Of a stretch of 64,000 nt of DNA, positions 9,901 through 17,900 are shown piece after piece. Numbering within the stretch: the stretch's first letter is position 1; each line of letters opens with the position of its first letter. A model generated the notes under the pieces. That model did not search any database and was not told the DNA's origin. It saw nothing but the letters and a program-made list of their open reading frames with translations. The stretch comes from Pseudomonas chlororaphis (GTDB lineage Bacteria > Pseudomonadota > Gammaproteobacteria > Pseudomonadales > Pseudomonadaceae). A program made the translations under genes and the position numbers. The stretch is taken from NCBI RefSeq assembly GCF_003731765.1, contig NZ_MOAL01000006.1:130563-194562 (forward strand), given 5' to 3'.

Positions 9901-12664
9901 CAATGGCGTCGAGGCTGTACCAGGTTTCATAGGGTAGCCAGACCAGGGGCAGCAGGGCCCGGGTGAACTGTTGGGCGCAGGCCTGGAAGGCCGCACCCAA
10001 GTGCTGTTCGAGGGGCACGTCGACGGTTTTCTGCATCAGCTCCTGGAGGGCGCTGGACAGCGGCTGGATCAGTACCAGCAACAGCACGGCGAAGGTCCAG
10101 GACAGGGGCTGGTTGGTGCCCAGCCAGCCCCACAACAGCATGGTCAGGAAGGCCGCTGGCTCCAGGCTGCGGCGCAGGTTGTCGGCAATCTTCCAGCGCG
10201 CCAGGGCGCTCAGGCGGTTGCGCGTCACCCCTTTGCGCGCCCAGGCCCACGGCAGCAGCCAGGGCAGCAGTTGCCAGTCACCGCGGATCCAGCGATGGCG
10301 GCGTTTGACGTCGGCGCTGTAGCGCGACGGGTATTCCTCGAACAGTTGCACATCGCTGAGCAGCCCGGAGCGGGCGTAGCAGCCCTCAATCAAGTCGTGG
10401 CTGAGCACCCGGTTGTCCGGGAAGCAGTCCTTGAGCGCGTGCTCGAAGGCGTCCACGGCATAGATGCCCTTGCCGATAAAGGAGCCGTGTTCGAACAGGT
10501 CCTGGTACACGTCGGAGACGGCTCGGGTGTAGGGGTCGACCCCGGCCTCGCTGCCGAACAGCCTAGCGTAGGCTGAGCGTGCACTGCTGGGCAGGCTGAT
10601 GCCGACCCGTGGCTGGAGAATGGCGTAGCCGGCACTGATCTGCCCGCTGCGTGGGTCCAGTCGCGGGTGGTTGAGGGGGTGGTCCATGGCGCCGACACAC
10701 TGCTGCGCCACATCCCGGGGCAGTTGGGTGTCGGTGTCCAGGGTGATCACGTAGCGGATCGGCGGCAGGGCCTCGAAGGCGCCGACGATCAGGCAGAAGC
10801 GCTCGCGGCCCTGGCCCCGCAGCAAGGCGTTGAGTTCGGCGAGTTTGCCGCGCTTGCGCTCGTAGCCCATCCAGCAGCCTTCGGCGGCGTTCCAGCGCCG
10901 TGGCCGGTGCAGCAGGAAGAAACGCTCGGCGCCGGTGTCGGGGTACTTGCGGTTCAGGGCCTCGATCAGTTGCCGGGCCAGGCTGAGCAGCGCGGCGTCT
11001 TCGGCCAGGGTTTCGCTGGCGGCGTCCATGAAGTCGCTGAGCAGGGCGAAATGCAGGTGCGCATCACGGTTGGCGAGAAAGCGCACTTCCAGGCCTTCCA
11101 CCAGTTCTTCGACGTCTGCGGCATTGGCGAACAGGGTCGGCACCACCACCAGGGTCCGGGCGTCGGCCGGGATGCCTTCGCTGTAATCCAGACGCGGCAG
11201 GATGCACGGCGCCACGGTCAGGGTCACCAGCCAGTTGATCAGGCCGATGGCCAGGCGGCTGCTCATCAGCAGGGTCGGCACCCCCAGCAATGCCAGCACC
11301 CAATAGGGTTGGCCCTCGTCGTGGATGGCCTGGAGAAAGGTCCAGGCCAGCAGCGTCGAGAGCACCAGCACCGGGGCCAGGAAGAAGCTCAGGGGCGCGC
11401 GCACCAGCAGCCGTTGCCAGCGTGTACCGATGGGCACCTTGGCCCCCAGTCGCTGCTCCAGTCGCGTGCGGCCGGGGCCCACCAGGTAGTAGCCGACATG
11501 CCGGGCGACCTCGGCCTCGGCCGAGTCGGGCGCACCCTGGCGGGCCAGGTCAATGGCGGCCAGGGCCACTTGGTCCTCGCTCTGCGGGCAGCGCCGGGCC
11601 AGGCGTTCGAGCACGTGCCGATAGTGGTCGCGGGTGGCGAAGTCCATGCGCGGATAGACCGCTGCCGGGTCGCTGCGCAGGGCCTGTTCGACGTGGCTCA
11701 GGCGCTCGACGAAGTCGCGCCAGTTGGTCGACGACAGCAGGCGCAGGCTGGCGATGCTGTTGCTGATGGAGACTTGGTCTGCGGCCTGCTGCTGGGCATC
11801 GAGTTGCACCAGGCGTTCGATGTTCAGCCCCGACTCCCCCAGCAACTGTTCGATCCAGGCCAGGGGCAGCACCAGGGCGGCGTTCTGCCCTTGCAGGCGG
11901 CGGGCCATTTCGGCGACGAAAGAGGCGGTCATCGGCGGTTCGGAGCGGGCCAGGTCAGCCACGGTCAGCACCACGCTCTTGGCGTCCTGCTCGGCGGTTT
12001 CGATCAGGCGGTCGGCCCAGTCGTTGGCCAGGTTGCGCTCGTCCCAGTTGGCCATGACCCGCGAGGCCACGCGGCGCAGGTTCTCGATCAGCGCCAGGCG
12101 CAGCATGATCGGAATGGCCCACAGCTCACCGAGCTTGAGCGGCATCACGCTCTGATAGCACTCGACAAAACGGCTCAGGCTGTCGGCGTCGATGCGTCCG
12201 TCGCCATGGGAGATGGTTTCTAGGGCGATGTCGTAGACCCGTGGCTGGCCCGCCGAGGCACCTTCGGCCAGGCGCGGCAGTTGCCGGCTGTAGCCACGGG
12301 GCAGGTGGCTCTGGGTGGTGCGGATCTGTTCTTCCACCAGGTAGAAGTTGTCCAGCAGCCATTCGGCGGCCGGGGTGCTGCGCCGGGTGGACAGCGGTGC
12401 GCTGCTCAGGGCCTTGCAACTGCTGGCCAGGGTCGCAGCGTTGTCGGCCAGGCGCGCCAGCAGCCCGTCGTTGTGGTTGTCCTGGCTGAGGCGGTGTTGC
12501 TGGGCCAGCAGGGTGCCGTGGCGGGCCATCTGTTCGGCGTTGAAGAGTTCCGAGCGCAGCAGGGGCTCGTGGGTGAACGTGCGCCGGGCATCATGCCATT
12601 GGCGGTAGTAAGCGGCAGGCAGACGCCAGAACCGAAAGAGTGCGTGGGTCCAATGACTGTCCAT
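3962..12664 (-). CDS. ndvB: Giant cyclic beta-1,2-glucan synthase (NdvB/Cgs type)
   Basis: A 2900-residue inner-membrane enzyme, about the length of rhizobial NdvB and Brucella Cgs. In order: an N-terminal cytoplasmic region (about 1-420); membrane segments (SFFLAPVLVLSTLLAW and following); a GT84 glycosyltransferase with LDTDTQLP and an R/QxxRW-type motif RHRWIRGDW; further membrane segments; a glucoamylase-like domain (around HRTSPTNLGM); two carbohydrate-binding repeats, each with a YLRD element; and a C-terminal GH94 phosphorylase-like domain with the catalytic motif GTGDWNDGMNRVG. In the family these parts prime, elongate, cyclise and trim periplasmic cyclic beta-1,2-glucans from UDP-glucose. 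It is not the 700-residue P. aeruginosa protein also called NdvB. The start at 12664 follows AAGGA at five bases. The stop overlaps the first Crp/Fnr gene. Confidence 0.93.
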   Translation of the reverse strand: MDSHWTHALFRFWRLPAAYYRQWHDARRTFTHEPLLRSELFNAEQMARHGTLLAQQHRLSQDNHNDGLLARLADNAATLASSCKALSSAPLSTRRSTPAAEWLLDNFYLVEEQIRTTQSHLPRGYSRQLPRLAEGASAGQPRVYDIALETISHGDGRIDADSLSRFVECYQSVMPLKLGELWAIPIMLRLALIENLRRVASRVMANWDERNLANDWADRLIETAEQDAKSVVLTVADLARSEPPMTASFVAEMARRLQGQNAALVLPLAWIEQLLGESGLNIERLVQLDAQQQAADQVSISNSIASLRLLSSTNWRDFVERLSHVEQALRSDPAAVYPRMDFATRDHYRHVLERLARRCPQSEDQVALAAIDLARQGAPDSAEAEVARHVGYYLVGPGRTRLEQRLGAKVPIGTRWQRLLVRAPLSFFLAPVLVLSTLLAWTFLQAIHDEGQPYWVLALLGVPTLLMSSRLAIGLINWLVTLTVAPCILPRLDYSEGIPADARTLVVVPTLFANAADVEELVEGLEVRFLANRDAHLHFALLSDFMDAASETLAEDAALLSLARQLIEALNRKYPDTGAERFFLLHRPRRWNAAEGCWMGYERKRGKLAELNALLRGQGRERFCLIVGAFEALPPIRYVITLDTDTQLPRDVAQQCVGAMDHPLNHPRLDPRSGQISAGYAILQPRVGISLPSSARSAYARLFGSEAGVDPYTRAVSDVYQDLFEHGSFIGKGIYAVDAFEHALKDCFPDNRVLSHDLIEGCYARSGLLSDVQLFEEYPSRYSADVKRRHRWIRGDWQLLPWLLPWAWARKGVTRNRLSALARWKIADNLRRSLEPAAFLTMLLWGWLGTNQPLSWTFAVLLLVLIQPLSSALQELMQKTVDVPLEQHLGAAFQACAQQFTRALLPLVWLPYETWYSLDAIGRTLWRMLFSKRRLLQWQPSREVERSQGNPLAELYRSQWIAPALGLALLALLLPTPDVLLAAGPFILLWLAGPAIAWWLSRPSSQAAFHPSSDELRFLHRLARRTWAFFDQYVGPADHWLAPDNIQEQPQAVVAHRTSPTNLGMALLSHLAAHDFGYLSSSRLLHRLDQSLASMALLERYRGHFYNWYDTQTLKPLPPLYVSTVDSGNLAGLLLTLRPGLLALADQPLPAARLATGLADTLEVFHETLRDAGLTPHATEALIQQARSVATLAEGAEAGLQALLGQIERTDFPTTTALDEPAFWQQALLAQVTDIREEQQRFALPPLLDGSPAPVLSWRQLAQLQPEHWAPALQPQVLAVRELASERLAVVARLAEQVQRMAEMDFGFLYDVRRNLFVIGYNADERKLDAGYYDLLASEVRLTNFVVIAQGQLPQEGWFSLGRLLTSHGGQPVLLSWSGSMFEYLMPMLVMPNYPGTLLDQTCRAAVTLQIEHGQQLGIPWGVSESGYNTLDAHFNYQYRAFGVPGLGLKRGLGEDSVVAPYASVLALMIAPQAACQNLQRLSELGLGGRFGLYEAVDYTPARLPRGQNYAVVKQFMAHHQGMSLLALAWRLLDQPMQRRFESDPQFQATALLLQERVPKTAAQYLHASSAPAADEAARGHETKLRVFADPDRKRPAVQLLSNGRYHVMVSSAGGGYSRCQELAVTRWHEDSTCDNWGQFCYLRDVASGAFWSAAHQPTLGRPESFEAIFTDARAEFRVRERDFDSHCEIVVSPEDDIELRRLHITNRGRSRRSIEVTSYAEVVLASALSDAMHPAFSNLFVETELLPTLQAIVCTRRPRASHEQAPWMCHLLAAHGVDIDSISYETDRARFIGRSRSVIAPAALDRDTDTLSGSAGPVLDPIVAIRCRISLDAGQTATIDFVTGVASHRDGCLQLIHKYRDRHLADRVFDLAWTHGQVLLRQLNASLAEARLFEQMAASILYANVSLRADGSLLLSNRRSQSGLWGQGISGDLPIVLLQVGDLGNIELVQQMVKAHAYWRQKGLAVDLVIWNEDQAGYRQQLQDLIMGLVTSGSEASLIDRPGGIFVRPAQQLSSEDRTLMLAVARLVINDGRGSLAEQVQRRRADPLLARLEPNLERREPAPRLAAIARPATLILNTPFGGFSPDGREYVMLLQPGQPTPAPWANVLANRQFGTVLSESGGAYTWSENAHEFRLTPWHNDPISDPSGEALYLRDEDTGHFWSPTPLPCPGSGSYRTRHGFGYSVFEHEEDGIYSELWVYVALDAPIKFSRLLIRNTSPRTRRLSATSYVEWVLGDLRSKSAMHVVTESDPFSGALFARNAFSIEFSGRVGFLDTDATGRSFSGDRTEFIGRNGSLANPAAMGRARLSGRSGGGFDPCAAMQVSLELGEGESQEIIFRLGAEQDAKAATRLVQKYRGSRPAAAELDAVRLHWRTLLEVVQVKTPDPAIDVLLNGWLMYQVIACRFLARSGYYQSGGAIGFRDQLQDSMAMLHADPAAARRHLLLCAAHQYPEGDVQHWWHPPQDRGVRTGCSDDFLWLPLATSRYVQVTGDRSVLNEPVGFVEGRALNIGEESYYDLPGHSSQQESLYQHCQRAIEHSLARGTRGLPLMGTGDWNDGMNRVGEQGLGESVWLGFFAYEVLQQFAATARANADPAFAQRCEDQASALQPSLETHGWDGAWYRRAYFDNGQVLGSAANQECRIDSIAQSWSVLSGAASEARQRQAMKALDQHLVRREAGVVLLLDPPFDQGQLDPGYIKGYVPGVRENGGQYTHAAIWACMAFARLGDSARAWELLRMINPVNRRSAEELAVYKVEPYVMAADVYGVAPHTGRGGWTWYTGSAGWMYRLLLESLLGLVRQGDSLRIEPLLPPHWPGFSLDYWFGATRYHIEVHQSPGAVHSIRHNGVLLAEPLLTLRDDGQEQQVLVTCAPAPDTQPAPLSDITPDGSGAPRVSPDVEAKS

Positions 12665-12965
12665 GTGTTCCTTGGCAGGGCGTGCCCGGCACGGGCCGAT
12701 GGCCACGGGCGGGCAGGAAATGGGGCAGGGCCGGCGCTCCGACCGGGGGTCGCGAGGGCCATGCAAGACGCAACTTCTCAGGGTTCGAGTCTGGTCAATG
12801 CGTGAGGGGCTGTCTGTGCGCTGACGAACATAGCCGCGTTGTTCGTGGGGGGGTGACCGCTCATCGGCTGGTTAAAATCATTCGTCCTTTGCGGTTGTCG
12901 ACCTTTTGCTGGGCGTATGGCGGCGTGGAATGCGTTGTCGGGCCCAATCACAGGCGAACCTACAC
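12665..12965. other. Intergenic region between the glucan synthase gene and a 64-aa gene
   Basis: About 300 bases between divergently transcribed genes. It should hold the promoter of the synthase-Crp operon (leftward) and of the small gene at 12966 (rightward). I see no strong palindrome, hairpin, RNA gene or clear sigma-70 pair. The stretch around 12840-12910 is relatively AT-rich and is the likeliest place for promoter elements. Confidence 0.5.
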
Positions 12966-13160
12966 ATGTTGGATCTCGACGACTTCAGGTTCCAATCCCA
13001 TCAGTTGTTGATCGAACTGGACGCGGCCACCAGCGAAATGATGAAACTGGTCTCCTGCCGGCAGACCACTGGCGCGCAGTGGGACCTCGCCAGCCAGCGC
13101 CAGCACGTGGCCTATGAAGACTGGAACCGCTTTCTCAACCAGCCGGTGAGCCGTAACTGA
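12966..13160 (+). CDS. Small acidic hypothetical protein (64 aa)
   Basis: A 64-residue soluble protein beginning MLDLDDFRFQSHQLL, predicted fully helical, with no signal peptide or known motif. The ATG at 12966 is chosen because the protein-like composition starts there; upstream in-frame codons read as Arg/Gln-rich noise. It precedes the DUF3087-type gene by about 80 bases in the same direction, so the two may share a transcript. No function can be read. Confidence 0.6.
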   Translation: MLDLDDFRFQSHQLLIELDAATSEMMKLVSCRQTTGAQWDLASQRQHVAYEDWNRFLNQPVSRN

Positions 13161-13239
13161 GGCGGGTATTTAATCTGCCTGGGTACGGCCGAGTGCGGTG
13201 ATAATGCCGGTCATTTTCACCGCCGAGTCCACCAACGCC

Positions 13240-13773
13240 ATGTTCGAAATCCACGCCTTCGACCCCGTCCTGTATCGCCGCCAGACCCGTCGCAGCACCT
13301 TGATCATCGCCCTGATTTTCCTCAGCCTGGCCATGCTCCTGTCTAGCCTGGCGGTGTACACCTGGGGCACCCCGGGCGGCGACAACCTGCGCCTGAACAT
13401 CGCGGGCGTGGCGGTGGGCTTTTTGCTCAGTGCCCTGCTGGTGCGCCAAGTGTTCTGGAGCCAACCCTGGATGGCTGCGGCGGTCTATGGCTGGCGGCTC
13501 AAGCGCAACCTGATGCGCGTGACCAACGTCATGCACCAGGTCGAAGCCGGGGTCAGCGCTGAAAACCCAGAGGCGCTGAAGCTGTTGCGCTTCTATCACC
13601 AGGGCCTGAGCCAGATGCACCAACTGGACGCCAACACCAGCGCCCTCAGCCAGGAACAGCGCGCCATCGATGCCCATCGCCAACGCCTGGAAACCCTGGG
13701 CATCGACAGCGACCAACCGCGCCTCGACCCGCAATGGCTGGAAGCGGTGAAACGTATTCCGGCGGCGCGTTGA
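13240..13773 (+). CDS. DUF3087-type inner-membrane protein
   Basis: A 177-residue protein with two hydrophobic helices, STLIIALIFLSLAMLLSSLAV and NIAGVAVGFLLSALLVRQVF, followed by a cytoplasmic, helical, polar tail. The N-terminal FDP.LYRRQTRRSTL pattern and two-helix layout match my memory of the DUF3087 family, which is common in pseudomonads and of unknown function. The start is uncertain: Met at 13240 is preferred because the conserved sequence begins at MFEIHAFDP, but Met at 13198 or 13204 would extend it by up to 14 residues. No strong ribosome binding site decides between them. Confidence 0.7.
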   Translation: MFEIHAFDPVLYRRQTRRSTLIIALIFLSLAMLLSSLAVYTWGTPGGDNLRLNIAGVAVGFLLSALLVRQVFWSQPWMAAAVYGWRLKRNLMRVTNVMHQVEAGVSAENPEALKLLRFYHQGLSQMHQLDANTSALSQEQRAIDAHRQRLETLGIDSDQPRLDPQWLEAVKRIPAAR

Positions 13774-13855
13774 AGCCAGTGCCTCGTTCCATAGACCCTG
13801 TGGGTTAAGTGTGTCGACAGAGGTACGTCAGGCTAAAAAAGACATGAATGAGATG

Positions 13856-13874
13856 GATTATCAATATCATTCAA
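13856..13874 (+). promoter_or_regulatory. Fur-box-like sequence upstream of a TonB receptor gene
   Basis: The 19 bases GATTATCAATATCATTCAA match the palindromic Fur consensus at 12 of 19 positions by eye. The site lies about 100 bases before the receptor start at 13971 in an AT-rich stretch, a sensible place for iron repression of an uptake gene. Confidence 0.45.
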
Positions 13875-13970
13875 TTTTCAAGATTAATCCTATAGACTCC
13901 GCCAGCGCTGGGGCTAACCGCCATCGGCCGACCGTCAAAAACATAAAAAACGACGTGGGTGGAGCGAATC

Positions 13971-16052
13971 ATGGGTATCAAAAAGCACACATTGTCCTGG
14001 GCGGTGGGGTCGGCCCTGTGCCTGGGTAACAGCGCCTGGGCCGCGCCAGCGCCAGAGCCAGAGCCGCTGGAGATTGCCCCGGTGACGGTGACCGGGGAAA
14101 AAATGAACCGCACCCTGGAACAGACTCAGTCCAGCGTGGTGGTGGTCACTGAAGAAGCCCTGCGTGAGCATGCGGACCAAAGCCTGGCGGATGTGTTCGC
14201 CCGCACGCCGGGGGTCTACACCCAGGCCGGCAATGAAAACTGGGGCATTCGCGGCGTGCCGGTGTCCGGCTTCGACGACCAGGGCCCGGCCACCCTCAAT
14301 GGCGCAGTCTCGGTGTTTATCGACGGTGCCCAGCAGCCCAACCGAGCCCTGACCCTGAGCCCGACGCCACTCTGGGACGTGGAGCAAGTCGAGGTGTTCC
14401 TCGGCCCGCAGTCCACCACCCAGGGCCGCAACTCACTGGCCGGGGCCGTGGTCATCCAGACCAAGAACCCCACATTCGAACCGTCCTTTTCAGCCCAGAC
14501 CAACGTCGGCAACTACGGTGAACGCGGCACGGCCGTGGCCGGTGGCGGTGCCTTGGTGGACGACAAGATTGCCGGGCGTATCGCCGTGGACTATCAGGAA
14601 GGCGATGGCTACATCCGCAACATCACTCGGGACGACGACGCTAACCCGCGTCGCACCAGTAACGCCCGGGGCAAGTTGCTGATCCTGCCCAATGATGATG
14701 TGGATGTGCTGCTGACCTACGCCCACGGCGAGCACCGCCAGGGCGACAACTCGATCCTGCGCAGCAATGGCAAGGTGCGCTACTACAAGATCGCCTCCGA
14801 CACTGAGGTGTATGACAGCCTCAAGCAGGACACCGTCAGCGCCAAGGTGGACTACCGCCTGAACGACGCCTGGACCCTGACCAGCCTCACCGCCAATACC
14901 CGCACCGACTACAGCGCCCGGCTGGACTTCGACCAGAGCGCCGACGCCAACCAGGTGGTGCTGCGCAGGCAGGACGGCGAGCTGTTCAGCCAGGAACTGC
15001 GCCTGGGTTACCAGGGCGACAGCCTGCGGGGTTTTGTCGGTGCCTATTACGGCCGCACCCGCAATGAGTTCCACGACCGCTTGCTGGTCAATAGCCAGTT
15101 GTTCGGCGCCACCCGTGGCGACACACAGATTGAAAACCAGGCGCTGTTCGGCGAACTCAACTGGACCTTCGCCCCGAGCTGGACCCTGATCACCGGCCTG
15201 CGCCTGGACCACGAGCAGAACGACACCGACGTCGACCAGGACGATTTCTCCAGCCCTGGCCAGGTCAACAAATCCTTCAACGCGTTTTTGCCGAAAATCG
15301 GCATCGACCATGAATTGGCCACAGACCAGTTCGTCGGCTTCATGGTGCAGAAAGGCTATCGCGGCGGTGGCGTCAACGTCCGAGCTGGGGGCGGGCACGA
15401 AGCCTACGATCCGGAATACACCACCAACTACGAGCTGTCCTATCGCGGTGCCTGGTTCGACAAGAGCCTGCGGGCCCGGGCCAACCTCTACTACACCGAC
15501 TGGAAAGACCAGCAGGTCAGCGTGCTCGACAGCACCAGCAACTTCGTCCACGTGTTCAACGCTGGCAGTAGCGACATCAAGGGCCTGGAAGTCTTCATTG
15601 AAAAAGACCTCAGCCAGCAGCTGACCCTTACCGCCAGTGCGGCCTATACCGATGGCAAGTACAAGGACTTCGTCACCGGCAACGGTCAGGACATGAGCGG
15701 CCAGTCTTTCCTCTACGCGCCCAAGTACAAGCTGTCGGTGGGGGGCACCTATCGCTTCGACAATGGCCTGAGCCTCAACACCGACGTTACCTACCAGGAC
15801 CGCAGCCCGTCGCAATACGATTTCGACTCGACGGGCAACGTCAGCGGTGTGCGCAAGAGCGATGACTACGTGCTGGTCAACTTCAATGGCGAGTACAAAG
15901 TCACCCGCAACATTGCGGTCTCGGCGTACGTGAAAAATGCCTTCAACAGGCAATACGTCACCAACAACCGTGATGACGCCGACCGCGACGACGACATCAT
16001 TGATGTCGGCGCGCCGCGAACCTTCGGCATGGCGTTGCGTTACGACCTCTAA
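13971..16052 (+). CDS. TonB-dependent outer-membrane receptor, probable siderophore receptor
   Basis: A 693-residue receptor with an N-terminal signal peptide (cleavage near SAWA), a plug domain from about residue 30 (VTVTGEK..., then QVEVFLGPQSTTQGRNSLAG at about 140-160) and a 22-strand beta barrel. There is no N-terminal STN signalling domain, so it is not coupled to an ECF sigma factor. The last residue is Leu (ALRYDL) rather than the usual aromatic. The start at 13971 follows GGAG at six bases; a GTG four codons upstream is less likely. A Fur-like box precedes it. Convergent with an exported hydrolase gene and close to an ABC importer, it probably brings in the siderophore those proteins handle; the ligand cannot be read from sequence. 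Confidence 0.9.
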   Translation: MGIKKHTLSWAVGSALCLGNSAWAAPAPEPEPLEIAPVTVTGEKMNRTLEQTQSSVVVVTEEALREHADQSLADVFARTPGVYTQAGNENWGIRGVPVSGFDDQGPATLNGAVSVFIDGAQQPNRALTLSPTPLWDVEQVEVFLGPQSTTQGRNSLAGAVVIQTKNPTFEPSFSAQTNVGNYGERGTAVAGGGALVDDKIAGRIAVDYQEGDGYIRNITRDDDANPRRTSNARGKLLILPNDDVDVLLTYAHGEHRQGDNSILRSNGKVRYYKIASDTEVYDSLKQDTVSAKVDYRLNDAWTLTSLTANTRTDYSARLDFDQSADANQVVLRRQDGELFSQELRLGYQGDSLRGFVGAYYGRTRNEFHDRLLVNSQLFGATRGDTQIENQALFGELNWTFAPSWTLITGLRLDHEQNDTDVDQDDFSSPGQVNKSFNAFLPKIGIDHELATDQFVGFMVQKGYRGGGVNVRAGGGHEAYDPEYTTNYELSYRGAWFDKSLRARANLYYTDWKDQQVSVLDSTSNFVHVFNAGSSDIKGLEVFIEKDLSQQLTLTASAAYTDGKYKDFVTGNGQDMSGQSFLYAPKYKLSVGGTYRFDNGLSLNTDVTYQDRSPSQYDFDSTGNVSGVRKSDDYVLVNFNGEYKVTRNIAVSAYVKNAFNRQYVTNNRDDADRDDDIIDVGAPRTFGMALRYDL

Positions 16053-16071
16053 GGCGCATATGGGCGACGGG

Positions 16072-16096
16072 TCCGGCGCCCGTCTTGGGCGCCGGA
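16072..16096. terminator. Perfect 10-bp hairpin between convergent genes
   Basis: TCCGGCGCCC, a 5-base loop, then GGGCGCCGGA: a perfect inverted repeat between the receptor stop (16052) and the stop of the opposing hydrolase gene (16112). It can serve both strands. No long T-run follows on either side, so intrinsic termination is plausible but not certain. Confidence 0.55.
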
Positions 16097-16111
16097 TGGG
16101 GTGGCGGTCTG

Positions 16112-16954
16112 TCAGGGCTGGGCGAGGAACTGCAGCAGTGCGGCGTTGAACAGCGCCGGGTCCTGGAGGAAGGCGAAGTGGCTGGCGTTGGGCAGGATCA
16201 GCAGCCCGGCGCCGGGGATGGTTGCCGCCAGGTATTCGGTGTGGTCGCGCTTGATGGCTTCGTCGCGGTCGCCGTCGACGATCAGCACCGGGGTGCGGAT
16301 CTTGCCCAGGTCGGCGTCGCTCCAGTTCGGCTGGCTGGCCCACATATGGCTGATCTGCTCGACAAAAGCGTCATATTCCTTGGGCGTCGGCGACAGCTTG
16401 GCGTACTCCTTGCCGGCCCGTTCGATGTAGGCGGCGAAGGTCGGATCCTTGTCGACGTTGTCCTTGACCCCCGAGGTCTGGCTGTTGGCGGCAAAGGCAA
16501 ACACCTTGCCGACCCGGGTCGGGTGACGCTGGGCCAGGTCCAGGCCAAGGATGGCGCCATCGCTCCAGCCGACGATGTCGGCCTTGGGGATCTTCAATTG
16601 GTCGAGCACCGCCACCACGTCATCGGCCATCAGGTCGTAGCCGAAGGGGCGTGCGTCTCGCGAGCTGCGGCCGTGGCCACGGCTGTCTAGGGTGATGACC
16701 CGGTGCTGCGCGGCCAGGGCCTTGACCTGCAAACCCCAGTAGTCGGAGTTGGCCAGACCGCCGTGCAGCAGCACCACCGGCGAACCCTGGCCGGTGCTGG
16801 TGTAGTAGAGCTTGACCCCGTTGACCTGGGCATAGCCGGATTGGGCCGTGGCAACGGGCGCCGGGGTCGGCGGCAGGGTTTGCCAGCGTTCGGCGGCCTG
16901 GACGCTGGTCAGGGTGCCGAGCAGGCAGAGTGTGGCAAGCAAGCGTAGGGGCAT
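16112..16954 (-). CDS. Exported alpha/beta hydrolase next to siderophore transport genes
   Basis: A 280-residue alpha/beta hydrolase with a signal peptide (MPLRLLATLCLLGTLTSVQA), hence periplasmic. The triad can be read: nucleophile Ser131 in GWSDGA, an acid in VDGDRDE (about Asp228) and His259 in NASHFAF; the oxyanion loop is LLHGGLANSDYW. It lies convergent to a TonB receptor and about 160 bases upstream of the far end of a FecBCD-like ABC operon. That context suggests it could hydrolyse an imported siderophore ester or lactone in the periplasm, as PfeE does for enterobactin, but its sequence is of the general serine-hydrolase type, so this is inference. The start is set by the signal peptide. 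Confidence 0.85.
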   Translation of the reverse strand: MPLRLLATLCLLGTLTSVQAAERWQTLPPTPAPVATAQSGYAQVNGVKLYYTSTGQGSPVVLLHGGLANSDYWGLQVKALAAQHRVITLDSRGHGRSSRDARPFGYDLMADDVVAVLDQLKIPKADIVGWSDGAILGLDLAQRHPTRVGKVFAFAANSQTSGVKDNVDKDPTFAAYIERAGKEYAKLSPTPKEYDAFVEQISHMWASQPNWSDADLGKIRTPVLIVDGDRDEAIKRDHTEYLAATIPGAGLLILPNASHFAFLQDPALFNAALLQFLAQP

Positions 16955-17111
16955 GGGACGGTCCTGTGGTGGGAGGGGCAGTCACAGAGCCTAGCGAATT
17001 GTCCGGCCCTTGAGAGGGGGGCGCCTTAGTCGTTTTTCTTCTGTTCCTGCGCCCAATGTTCTAAGGCGCCGCCCACGCCAGTGCGAGGGCGGTTGCAGGG
17101 GGCGGCTCCGG

Positions 17112-17900
17112 TCAATCCAGGGCTTCCTCCACCAGCACCTGCAAGCGGTTGTCCAGCCCCGGTTCGACCCGGGCCCTGACCCCATACACCTCTTGGAACA
17201 ACTGGCGATTGAGTACCTGGCGCGGGGTGCCGCAGGCGTGCAGCCGACCTTGCCAAAGTACCGCCAGGGTATCGGCGTAGCGCGCGGCGAGGTTGATGTC
17301 GTGGAGCACCACCACGGCAATGGATTGCTCCTGTTGCACCTGGGCTTTCACGCACTCCATGACCTTGAGCTGGTAGTTCAGGTCCAAGGCGCTGGTGGGC
17401 TCGTCCAGCAGCATCACCGGCGGTCGCCGCACGATCAGTTGGGCCAGGCTCACCAGTTGGCGCTGGCCGCCGGAGAGCCGGCTGAGCAGCTGTTCGGCCA
17501 GGGCGCTGATGCCGGTCTGCTGCAGCGCGCGAAAGGCCGCCGCCAGCAATTGTTCCCGTCCCAGTTCGGGGGCGCCGCTGGCCAGGGCCGCCATCACTGC
17601 GTCGAGCACGCACAGTTCCAGGCCCGGGGGCAGGCTCTGGGGCATGTACATCACTTGGCGTGAACGCTCCCGGGGGCTGCAGCGGCTCAGTTCGCGTCCG
17701 TTCAGGCGCAGCGAGCCGCTGAGGGATTCCAGGCCGGCCAGGGCCCGCAGCAAGGTGGACTTGCCCGCGCCGTTGGGGCCGATCAGCGCGGTGATGCTGC
17801 CCGGGCGCAACAACGGCAAGTCGAGGTTGTTGATGATCCAGCGGCGGCCGTAGGCGACGCTGATGTCCCTGGCCTCCAGGCCTTGTTCGTCAGGGTTCAT
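17112..17900 (-). CDS. Iron-siderophore ABC transporter, ATP-binding protein (FecE/FhuC type)
   Basis: A 262-residue ATPase with Walker A GPNGAGKST (residues 41-49), the signature LSGGQRQ, Walker B VMLLDEPTSALDL and an H-loop VLHDINLAARYAD. The wording of these motifs is that of the FecE/FhuC/BtuD class, which powers uptake of iron-siderophores, haem or B12 from the periplasm. It is the last gene of the transporter operon; its start overlaps the permease stop by four bases (17897-17900). Only one permease gene is present, so the membrane part is expected to be a homodimer. Confidence 0.93.
   Translation of the reverse strand: MNPDEQGLEARDISVAYGRRWIINNLDLPLLRPGSITALIGPNGAGKSTLLRALAGLESLSGSLRLNGRELSRCSPRERSRQVMYMPQSLPPGLELCVLDAVMAALASGAPELGREQLLAAAFRALQQTGISALAEQLLSRLSGGQRQLVSLAQLIVRRPPVMLLDEPTSALDLNYQLKVMECVKAQVQQEQSIAVVVLHDINLAARYADTLAVLWQGRLHACGTPRQVLNRQLFQEVYGVRARVEPGLDNRLQVLVEEALD

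Noticed and set aside
14490..16343. A 617-codon frame opposite the first TonB receptor, crossing into the hydrolase gene
   Set aside because: It covers parts of two well-supported genes and shows no protein-like pattern.
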